A stretch of 64,000 nt of DNA, taken from assembly GCF_016458235.1 (NCBI RefSeq), contig NZ_JAEMHK010000014.1:62001-126000 (forward strand), read 5' to 3'. Positions 45,816 to 52,743 of the stretch are shown one piece after another. Below the pieces are notes generated by a model. That model searched no databases. It was not told the DNA's origin and saw only the letters and a program-made list of their open reading frames with translations. The position numbers and the translations under genes were made by a program. How positions within the stretch are numbered: the first letter of the stretch is position 1; each line of letters starts with the position of its first letter. The stretch comes from Geomonas propionica (GTDB lineage Bacteria; Desulfobacterota; Desulfuromonadia; Geobacterales; Geobacteraceae).

Positions 45816-45992
45816 TAGCGCGCCAGCGATGTCCGCGCGACCTTGACATGAGTGGACTGCTCGGCAGTTGCCACGGTCTGTCTCACTGGCGCCTCTCATA
45901 GTGATCAGCCGCTTTCGTGAGCTTTGCACCACCCATTTCCACCCTGCCTGACACAGACTCTTCCCCATTTCCTTCAGTCACCCAAAAAAAAG

Positions 45993-46021
45993 TTGACAGT
46001 CACTGTCACGCTCGCTATCAT
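45993..46021 (+). promoter_or_regulatory. Promoter with perfect palindromic operator upstream of fur
   Basis: TTGACA (45993-45998), 17-bp spacer, TATCAT (46016-46021). A perfect 7-1-7 palindrome TGACAGT-C-ACTGTCA (45994-46008) covers the -35 and spacer, so a regulator, likely Fur itself, would block RNA polymerase. Confidence 0.75.
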
Positions 46022-46047
46022 GACATCCACTTTCAATTGGGGTTCTC

Positions 46048-46479
46048 ATGAAACGAGCCAAGAAAAAAGTTTTCGCTGACTTCATGTCCCAGAAGGGTTT
46101 GAAGTCGACCAAACAGCGCGACATCATCCTCGACTGTTTCCTTTCCAGCGACAGGCATCTGAGTATCGAGGAACTGTACCTGAAGCTCAGGTCCAAGCAC
46201 CCGAACATCGGCTATGCCACCGTGTACCGCACCCTGAAACTGTTCGCCGAGGCGGGCATCGCCCGCGAGATGCAGTTCGGCGACGGCCAGACCCGCTACG
46301 AGCACGTGAGCGAGGGGGAGCACCACGACCACTTGGTCTGTACCCGGTGCGGCCACATCGAAGAATTCGAAAACGAAACCATTGAAAAACTGCAGGACGA
46401 GGTGGCTAACAGCCGGGGCTTCCTGATCGAGCGGCACCGCCTCGAGATCTACGGCCTCTGCGCCAACTGCAGGAAGTAA
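46048..46479 (+). CDS. fur: Fur-family metal-responsive regulator
   Basis: 143 residues. N-terminal winged helix with the recognition helix region NIGYATVYRTLKLF (typical Fur), then the dimer/metal domain with EHHDHLVCTRCGHIEEF and GLCANCRK (two CxxC pairs, structural zinc). Position next to feoB points to iron as effector; Zur or PerR type cannot be excluded. Its own promoter has a perfect palindrome (45994-46008). Confidence 0.93.
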   Translation: MKRAKKKVFADFMSQKGLKSTKQRDIILDCFLSSDRHLSIEELYLKLRSKHPNIGYATVYRTLKLFAEAGIAREMQFGDGQTRYEHVSEGEHHDHLVCTRCGHIEEFENETIEKLQDEVANSRGFLIERHRLEIYGLCANCRK

Positions 46480-46488
46480 CAAAGACGT

Positions 46489-46574
46489 TTAACAGGCATA
46501 CAAGGGATGAACAGGATGAAGTCCAAGGCAAAGGCTTCAGTCAAAATCCCTTTCATCCTCTTTATCCCTGTTAA
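46489..46574. repeat. Inverted repeat, family B (AACAGG...CCTGTT)
   Basis: Arms TTAACAGG (46489-46496) and CCTGTTAA (46567-46574) with AAGGGATGAACAGGATGAA and ATCCCTTTCATCCTC pairing inside. Four more copies: 48688-48858, 61415-61512, 62387-62531, 63536-63744. Confidence 0.75.
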
Positions 46575-46608
46575 TTGCTTTACCGAAGAAAATTTTTTCC
46601 CGCCATCA

Positions 46609-46640
46609 TGAAAGTGACATTCATTGACATTTCATTGGCA
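46609..46640 (+). promoter_or_regulatory. Degenerate Fur-like box upstream of feoB
   Basis: Overlapping TGA-A/C-x-T-type half sites (TGAAAGT-G-ACATTCA and TGACATT-T-CATTGGCA) about 30 bp before feoB. Resembles the operator at 45994-46008 but is imperfect. Confidence 0.4.
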
Positions 46641-46670
46641 AACGAACGTTAAAAAGGGGTAGGTAGAGTC

Positions 46671-48662
46671 ATGTCATTTTTTGGTAAGAAGGGTTCCTGT
46701 CACGAAACACCAACCGTCAGCAGTACCGGCGCCAAGAAAGTGGCCCTGGTAGGGAATCCCAATGTCGGGAAAAGCGTGCTCTTCAACGCCTTGACCGGTG
46801 CTTACGTTACCGTCTCTAACTATCCCGGCACGTCGGTGGAAGTCTCCCGCGGCAATACCGCGATCAACGGCGAGGAGTTCGAGATCATCGACACTCCCGG
46901 CATGTACTCCATCCTGCCCATCACCGAGGAGGAGCGGGTCGCCCGCGAGATCCTGCTCACCGAGCGGCCGCACCTGGTGCTGCACGTGCTCGACGCGCGC
47001 AATCTGGAGCGGATGCTCCCCATGACGCTGCAGCTGATCGAGGCGGAGCTTCCGGTCATTCTGGTCGTGAACATCATGGACGAGGCGGCGCGCATGGGGC
47101 TTGAGATCGACATCCCCCTCCTGTCCCAGCGCCTGGGCATTCCCGTCATCGGTGCGGCCACAGCCAAAAAGGTCGGCCTCCCGGAGATCAGGGCGGCCAT
47201 CGCAGGCTCCAGCGCGGGCGCGACCCCTCCCTTCGCCTTCTCACGCCTCATGGAAGGAGACATCGCCGAGATCTCCGGTTGTCTGAAGGGAGAGTACATC
47301 CTCTCCAAGAAGTCACTGGCGCTGCTTCTCCTGCAGGGGGACGATGAGGTGGCGCAGCTGGTGTGCGAGACCGAAGGGGCGCATTTCGAAAAGGTCGAGA
47401 CCGCGGTCAGGGAAAAGCGCTTCGAGCGCAGGGAATCCTTCCACCTCGACCTCTCCATGGAACGCAAGACCATCGTCAAGAAGGTGCTCGACGGCGCTTT
47501 CAGGACGCCTAAGAAACGGGTGGTCACCCTGGCCGAGCGCATCTCGCGCCTCACCGTGCGCCCGACCACCGGCATCCCGCTGCTCCTGATCGTGCTCTAT
47601 TTCGGCCTGTACCAGTTCGTCGGCGTCTTCGGCGCCGGGACCCTGGTCGATTTGCTGGAGGGGAAAGTGTTCGAGGAGCACTTCAACCCCTGGGTCACCG
47701 AGGTGATCAAGGGGAGCATCCCCTGGCCCATCATCCAGGAACTCTTCGTCGGCGAGTACGGCGTCATCACCCTGGGCTTTCGCTACGCCGTGGGGATCAT
47801 CCTCCCCATCGTAGCGACGTTCTTCCTTTTCTTCTCCGTTTTGGAGGACAGCGGCTACTTCCCGCGCCTGGCGCTCCTCGTCGACCGGGTCTTCAAGACC
47901 ATGGGGCTTACCGGCCGCGCCGTGATCCCGATGGTGCTCGGTTTCGGCTGCGACACCATGGCCACCATGGTGACCCGAACCCTGGAGACGGTGCGCGAGC
48001 GCGTCATCGCGACGGTGCTGCTGGCGCTGGCGATCCCCTGCTCGGCACAGTTGGGCGTGATCATGTCGCTCTTGTCGAAGACCCCCAAGGCGCTGTTGGT
48101 TTGGAGCCTGTGCCTGTTCGGCATCTTCCTGCTGGTGGGTCTGCTGGCCGCCAAGGTGCTCCCCGGTGAGACTCCCATGTTCTACATGGAGATCCCGCCC
48201 ATGCGGCTGCCGCAGTTCTCCAACGTGCTCACCAAGACCTACACCCGCATGCAGTGGTACTTCATGGAGATCCTGCCGCTGTTCATCCTGGCTTCCGTGC
48301 TCCTGTGGCTGGGCAAGGTGACTCACTTCTTCGAGAAGATGATCGAGGCGATGACCCCGATGATGGCTTCCCTGGGGCTCCCCAAGGAAAGTGCCGTCGC
48401 CTTCATCTTCGGGTTCTTCCGGCGCGACTATGGCGCCGCCGGCCTCTACGACCTGCAAACCAAGGGGCTGATGGACGCGCGCCAGCTCACCGTCGCCGCC
48501 GTCACCCTGACCCTGTTCATACCGTGCGTGGCGCAGTTCCTGATCATGAAGAAGGAGCGCGGCTGGAAGGTGGCCATCGGCATCGGCCTGTTCGTTTCCA
48601 CCTTCGCTTTCGGCACAGGCTGGATACTGAACCGCTTCCTGCTCCTGACCAACCTTTTGTAA
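46671..48662 (+). CDS. feoB: Ferrous iron transporter FeoB
   Basis: 663 residues. N-terminal GTPase: G1 GNPNVGKS (about residues 28-35), G3 DTPG, G4 NIMD. Guanine-dissociation-like spacer, then 8-10 membrane segments with two gate-like repeats (EDSGYFPRLALLVDRVFKTMGLTG; ...GFGCDTMAT). Imports Fe(II) through the inner membrane. FeoA function is probably supplied by the C-terminal domain of the regulator at 49128. A repeat element lies on each side of the gene. Confidence 0.95.
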   Translation: MSFFGKKGSCHETPTVSSTGAKKVALVGNPNVGKSVLFNALTGAYVTVSNYPGTSVEVSRGNTAINGEEFEIIDTPGMYSILPITEEERVAREILLTERPHLVLHVLDARNLERMLPMTLQLIEAELPVILVVNIMDEAARMGLEIDIPLLSQRLGIPVIGAATAKKVGLPEIRAAIAGSSAGATPPFAFSRLMEGDIAEISGCLKGEYILSKKSLALLLLQGDDEVAQLVCETEGAHFEKVETAVREKRFERRESFHLDLSMERKTIVKKVLDGAFRTPKKRVVTLAERISRLTVRPTTGIPLLLIVLYFGLYQFVGVFGAGTLVDLLEGKVFEEHFNPWVTEVIKGSIPWPIIQELFVGEYGVITLGFRYAVGIILPIVATFFLFFSVLEDSGYFPRLALLVDRVFKTMGLTGRAVIPMVLGFGCDTMATMVTRTLETVRERVIATVLLALAIPCSAQLGVIMSLLSKTPKALLVWSLCLFGIFLLVGLLAAKVLPGETPMFYMEIPPMRLPQFSNVLTKTYTRMQWYFMEILPLFILASVLLWLGKVTHFFEKMIEAMTPMMASLGLPKESAVAFIFGFFRRDYGAAGLYDLQTKGLMDARQLTVAAVTLTLFIPCVAQFLIMKKERGWKVAIGIGLFVSTFAFGTGWILNRFLLLTNLL

Positions 48663-48687
48663 AGGGGCGACAACCCAAAAACACTCG

Positions 48688-48858
48688 AACAGGGATAAAA
48701 GGGATAAAAGGGATGAAGGCATAAAAATAAATACGGAAAGCAACTTAAAGAGATTTGTGAGGTACCCCCAGACGTGTCTTTTCTTCGCGACTTTGCGTCT
48801 TGGCGTGACACCGGCTTGGCTTTAGGGGTTATCCCTTTGATCCCTTTTATCCCTGTTA
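48688..48858. repeat. Nested repeats B and A after feoB
   Basis: Family B arms AACAGGGATAAAAGGGAT (from 48688) and ATCCCTTTTATCCCTGTT (to 48858). Between them at 48781-48809 lies a family A arm (CTTCGCGACTTTGCGTCTTGGCG). Fills the feoB - 48892 gap. Confidence 0.75.
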
Positions 48859-48891
48859 AATAGGTTTTGTAGAGCGTCAGTAGAGGTTGCC

Positions 48892-49071
48892 ATGAGGTGC
48901 GGATTTTGCGGACATGAGTTCGCCGAGAGCGAAGGAAACGTGGGGTGCAAAAATTGCCCGATGTCATCCGGCTGCAAGATGGTAAAATGTCCCCGCTGCA
49001 ATTATGAGAACCCGCCCGAACCGGCTCTCGTTAAGGGATTGAAGAAGATGTTCGGTAAGAAGGATAGATGA
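48892..49071 (+). CDS. 59-residue cysteine-rich zinc-ribbon-like protein in the Feo locus
   Basis: A short gene easily missed. ATG 48892 with AGAGGTTGCC upstream. Cysteine pattern: CGFC at the start, CKNC, SGCKM and CPRC (four CxxC or C-x-C type elements in 36 residues), then a basic tail KGLKKMFGKKDR. Probably two zinc or Fe-S knuckles. Lies between feoB and the DtxR-like regulator, 56 bp before the next gene, suggesting a role in Feo assembly or sensing (an FeoC-like part, though no FeoC homology is visible). Confidence 0.75.
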   Translation: MRCGFCGHEFAESEGNVGCKNCPMSSGCKMVKCPRCNYENPPEPALVKGLKKMFGKKDR

Positions 49072-49127
49072 ATCGCGCCCGTGGGCCGCAACGATGACCC
49101 CGAGTGAGGGTGACAAAAGGAGAAGTC

Positions 49128-49772
49128 ATGAAGCTTAGCGATAAAGCGGAAGAGATACTGGAGGCGCTCTGGATCGAGTCGGAGGAGAAGGGGACCGGCT
49201 ACGCCGAACTGGACCGGATGGAGATCGATGCCTCCGACCCTGCCTACCACGAGCTCTCCGCGCAGGCCCTGGTGGAGATCAAGGACGGGCGCATCTACTT
49301 CCGCCCGGAGGGGCGCGAGGAAGGACGCATGACCATCAGGCGGCACCGCCTGGCCGAGAGGCTGATGATGGACGTGTTGAACATCAGGGGCGAAAGCGGT
49401 GACGTGAAGGCGTGCCAGTTCGAGCACCTGTTGAACGAGGGGGTCGACAGCAAGGTCTGCACCATGCTGAACCACCCGGCGACCTGCCCGCACGGAAAAC
49501 CCATCCCCCCCGGGGAGTGCTGCGAAGAGGCGCGCAAAAGCGGCGACCTCGGCGTGGTGCCGCTCACCGAGCTGAAGCCGGGCGACGACGGCGACATCGC
49601 CTACATCCAGACCGAAGACAGCAAGAAGATGCAGAAGCTGATGGCGATGGGGGTGCTTCCGGGGAACCGGATCTCCCTTTTGCAGGCCTTCCCCTCCTAT
49701 ATCTTCAGGGTCGGATTCTCCGAATTCGCCATCGACTCGGCCATGGCCCGCGAGATCTTCGTCCGGCGCTAG
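49128..49772 (+). CDS. DtxR/IdeR-type regulator with C-terminal FeoA-like (SH3) domain
   Basis: 214 residues from ATG 49128 (AAAAGGAGA upstream). Winged-helix N-terminus (about 1-70), metal-binding dimer domain with RRHRLAERL (His), CQFEH and NHPATCPHG (His/Cys ligands), then a C-terminal SH3-type domain (about 145-214), as in FeoA/DtxR. It should sense Fe(II) or Mn(II). Placed in the feoB locus, so two metal regulators (this and Fur) flank feoB. Precedes a strong terminator. Confidence 0.88.
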   Translation: MKLSDKAEEILEALWIESEEKGTGYAELDRMEIDASDPAYHELSAQALVEIKDGRIYFRPEGREEGRMTIRRHRLAERLMMDVLNIRGESGDVKACQFEHLLNEGVDSKVCTMLNHPATCPHGKPIPPGECCEEARKSGDLGVVPLTELKPGDDGDIAYIQTEDSKKMQKLMAMGVLPGNRISLLQAFPSYIFRVGFSEFAIDSAMAREIFVRR

Positions 49773-49793
49773 CCATACTAATCAATGCCGCAA

Positions 49794-49831
49794 CAAGGGC
49801 GTCCCCTGCACCGGGGGCGCCCTTTTTTTTT
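49794..49831 (+). terminator. Terminator after the Feo locus
   Basis: AAGGGCGTCCCC-TGCA-CCGGGGGCGCCCTT then a run of T; stem about 12 bp with one mismatch. Confidence 0.92.
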
Positions 49832-49839
49832 GAACCTTT

Positions 49840-49965
49840 AAAAGCTGTATCGCAAAGAACGCCGAGTACCCGCTAAGGACGAGAAGAGAGGCTTTGGGGT
49901 AACAAACAAAAGCCTCTCTTGGCGATCTTTGCGCCTGCCTCGCGTACTTTGCGTAACAGCTTTTT
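49840..49965. repeat. Long inverted repeat, family A variant, before the chemotaxis operon
   Basis: Outer arms AAAAGCTGTATCGCAAAG (49840-49857) and CTTTGCGTAACAGCTTTT (49948-49965). Inner arms AAGAGAGGCT and AGCCTCTCTT. Two nested stems, about 126 bp in total. Confidence 0.8.
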
Positions 49966-50106
49966 TTGTGGTCAAAAGTCCCGAGATTATTGGTGAGTGG
50001 CGTTGGCTCGGGGGGGCGGTGGCCTCCTGGGTGGTGGCAGAACCCCAATGTGGGCGCGGATTTCCCATTAAATTGCGGAAGTTTTCGATTCCATGAGAAA
50101 AAGGCT

Positions 50107-50133
50107 TCAAGATCTGCCCGACGGTGTCGATAA
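50107..50133 (+). promoter_or_regulatory. Candidate sigma-28 (FliA) promoter of the chemotaxis operon
   Basis: TCAAGATC, an 11-bp spacer and GTCGATAA (50126-50133) against the consensus TAAAGTTT-N11-GCCGATAA: good -10, correct spacing, moderate -35. Confidence 0.35.
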
Positions 50134-50209
50134 AATATCTCAACCGGGCCGGTCGGCAAAAAAGCCGGCGGGGCCCGCAGGATCAACGCTCACGAGAAAA
50201 AGGAAAGCT

Positions 50210-52006
50210 ATGATGGCTGGCGGCAACGATAGCGGCACGCGGGATTCGGAAGTCAGGGTGCTCGCGCCGGGATGGTCCGGCGTCCTGGCCAGGGCTGCGG
50301 CGGAACTGGCGGTGATTTCCGGGACCACCGAAGACGAGTTCCTGGCGATCGGCGGCAGGCTGCAGGACTTCTACCAACGCGGCCTCGGCATCTCCGGGCT
50401 CGCTTCGGACATGGTGGGGGAGGTCGCCGGCGACCACGTGACCGGCGCCATGGACCGTCTGGGGGAGATGCTCGATCACATGGGCCACTATGTGGACCGC
50501 GCCCATAACGAGATCGAGGGGAGCGCGCAGACCTTGCGCGAGATCCTCGGGCTCCTGGAGAAGGTCAGCGACCCGCTCTCCGGCTTCAAGAAGGTGAACA
50601 AGGTGCTGCGCATGCTTGGGATCTCCACCAAGATCGAGAGCGCGCGGCTGGGGCAGAGCGCCGCCGGGTTCGATACCCTGGCCAGCGATGTCGGCGATCT
50701 TTCGGTGCAGGTCAACGAGAAGGCGGCCTTCATCCTGAAGAGAAAGGACGACCTGGCGCGGGAGATCGAGCAGACCCTGACCGGGGTCCTTGAGAGTGGC
50801 GCCCAGCAGCATGACAAGGTCATGCAGGTGCTGGCACGGACCAGGAACAGCCTGCAGTCCCTCACCGAGATCAACACGCGCTGTTCCAGTTCGGTGGCCC
50901 TAGTCTCCGCCGTCTCCGACGAGGTGTACCGCTCCATCGGCGACGTGGTCATGTCCATGCAGGCCCACGACATCGTGCGCCAGCAGATCGAACATGTTCA
51001 GGAGGCGCTTGACGAGGTCAAGGACGGGTTGGACACGGGAAGCTGCGGCGCGGACGCGACGGCCACCATCTGCGAATTGCAGATCGCCCAGCTGAGGCAC
51101 GCCTCCGACGAGCTCGACGGCGCGGTGCGCATCATCATGGAGAGCCTGAGGGAAGTGGCCAGGAAGCAGTCCGGCCTTTCCGCCCAGACCAGCGGCATGT
51201 CGGGCATCGCGGACCAGGCGGGGGGAAGCTTCTTCACGGGGATGGAAAGGGACATCTCGGTGGTGAGCGACGCGCTCCTGGAAAGCTCCAAGGTGAACCA
51301 GGCACTCTGCGTGGCCATGGGAACCGTGGCGGAGACGGTGGGGGAGATCGCCACCTTCGTCGGGGACATCGAGAAGATCGGCGAGGAGATCAAGCTGATC
51401 GCCTTGAACGCCCAGATCAAGTCGGCTTACACCGGCGACGAGGGGGCGGCGCTCGGGGTCCTCGCCGAGGCCATCCAGCGCCTTTCCATCGACGCCATCG
51501 ACCATACCGGCGCGGTGTCCGGCACGCTGCAGGGGATCATCGGCGTCACCGACCGGCTGAACCAAGGGGTGAACGTCGAGACCACGGGGCTTGAGTCCGA
51601 GGTGCACGGCATGGTGCAGAACCTTTCCGACCTGGTGCAGACCCTGCGGCAGGTGAACGACAGTCTGCAGCGCTCGCTGCACAAGATGGATGACTCGGTC
51701 ACCCGGCTCTCCACCGACATCGAGCAGGTGGTGTCGGGGATCACGGTGCACCGCAAGGTGGCGCAGGTGCTGGAAGAGTCGATCCGCGCCATCACCGGCG
51801 TCGCGACCGAGGCCCGCAGGCTGGCCCCGGCCGGCGTGGCGGGAAACCTGGACCAACTGGCGCAGCGCTACACCATGCAGAGCGAACGCAGGATTCATGA
51901 ATCTCTGAACGGCCCCGCCACCGGCGGCAGGATGCCCACCCTCTCCGCGCCGGCCGCACCGGCGGCCGAAGAGGACGGACTGGGCGACAACGTGGAACTT
52001 TTCTAA
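50210..52006 (+). CDS. Soluble MCP-like chemosensory protein with two divergent tips
   Basis: 598 residues from ATG 50210 (AGGAAAGCT upstream). No membrane segment or signal, so cytoplasmic. Predominantly long helices. Two chemoreceptor-tip-like hairpins: LRMLGISTKIESARLG near residues 131-150 and LIALNAQIKSAYTGDEG near 396-412, the second closer to the classic MCP tip. An intermediate segment has SMQAHDIVRQQIEHVQEAL. It is the first gene of a che operon, so probably the cognate receptor of the CheA at 52740. Input signal unknown. Confidence 0.82.
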   Translation: MMAGGNDSGTRDSEVRVLAPGWSGVLARAAAELAVISGTTEDEFLAIGGRLQDFYQRGLGISGLASDMVGEVAGDHVTGAMDRLGEMLDHMGHYVDRAHNEIEGSAQTLREILGLLEKVSDPLSGFKKVNKVLRMLGISTKIESARLGQSAAGFDTLASDVGDLSVQVNEKAAFILKRKDDLAREIEQTLTGVLESGAQQHDKVMQVLARTRNSLQSLTEINTRCSSSVALVSAVSDEVYRSIGDVVMSMQAHDIVRQQIEHVQEALDEVKDGLDTGSCGADATATICELQIAQLRHASDELDGAVRIIMESLREVARKQSGLSAQTSGMSGIADQAGGSFFTGMERDISVVSDALLESSKVNQALCVAMGTVAETVGEIATFVGDIEKIGEEIKLIALNAQIKSAYTGDEGAALGVLAEAIQRLSIDAIDHTGAVSGTLQGIIGVTDRLNQGVNVETTGLESEVHGMVQNLSDLVQTLRQVNDSLQRSLHKMDDSVTRLSTDIEQVVSGITVHRKVAQVLEESIRAITGVATEARRLAPAGVAGNLDQLAQRYTMQSERRIHESLNGPATGGRMPTLSAPAAPAAEEDGLGDNVELF

Positions 52007-52024
52007 AACAACAAGAGGATCCAT

Positions 52025-52378
52025 ATGGACGAGGTGAAGTTGGAACGGCTAACAGACCCGCAAGGGACAACCCTCAAGGTTTCCGGCGGGGTCACCATCT
52101 GCGAGGCCCGGGATTTCCGGGAGGCGCTCTTGGCGGCACTTGAGGAGGCGCCGGAGCTGCGGTTGGACGTCTCCGAGCTGACCGGGATCGATCTGACCGG
52201 AATGCAGCTGTTGTGCGCGGCGCACCAGAGTGCACGGCGCCGCGGCAAGGAGCTGCGTGTCTACGACGGCGGCAACGCCACCTTCCGTGAAGCGGCGAAG
52301 GGCGCCGGATTTCAAAGGCACTCCGGGTGTCCGCAAGATCGAGCTTGCAGTTGCATCTGGGTACGAGGAGAGAGCTAA
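52025..52378 (+). CDS. STAS-domain protein
   Basis: 117 residues. Strand/helix pattern of STAS (TLKVSGGVTICEARDFREALLAALEEAPELRLDVSEL...GMQLLCAAHQSARRRGKELRVY). The phosphoacceptor position reads ELTGIDLTGMQ, with Thr rather than Ser. The C-terminal 20 residues are Cys-rich and unlike the family. Lies between the receptor and cheY; its stop overlaps the cheY start. It could switch complexes in this signalling unit. Confidence 0.85.
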   Translation: MDEVKLERLTDPQGTTLKVSGGVTICEARDFREALLAALEEAPELRLDVSELTGIDLTGMQLLCAAHQSARRRGKELRVYDGGNATFREAAKGAGFQRHSGCPQDRACSCIWVRGES

Positions 52379-52743
52379 TGGCCAAAGTGATAATGACAGC
52401 GGATGATTCTGCCAGCGTAAGGCAGATGGTGACCTTCACCCTGAAGCAGGGTGGCTACGACGTGGTGGAGGCCGTGGACGGCAAGGATGCGCTGCAAAAG
52501 CTCGCCAGCACCAAGGTGGACATGCTGATCACCGACCTGAACATGCCCAACCTGGACGGCATCGGGCTGATCAAGGGGGCGCGGGCGCTGGCCAGCTGCA
52601 AATTCATCCCGATCGTCATGCTGACCACGGAGTCCCAGGACTCCAAGAAGCAGGAAGGTAAGGCGGCCGGCGCCACCGGTTGGATCGTGAAGCCGTTCAA
52701 GCCCGAACAACTGATGGCGGTTGTAAAGAAGGTGCTGGGATGA
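52378..52743 (+). CDS. cheY: CheY-like response regulator
   Basis: 121 residues from ATG 52378 (overlaps the STAS stop). Single receiver domain: acidic pair Asp9/Asp10, phosphoacceptor Asp53 in ITDLNMPNLDG, T in MLTTES and Lys in VKPFKPEQL. No output domain. The stop overlaps cheA. Signals to a motility or other machine by family. Confidence 0.96.
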   Translation: MAKVIMTADDSASVRQMVTFTLKQGGYDVVEAVDGKDALQKLASTKVDMLITDLNMPNLDGIGLIKGARALASCKFIPIVMLTTESQDSKKQEGKAAGATGWIVKPFKPEQLMAVVKKVLG

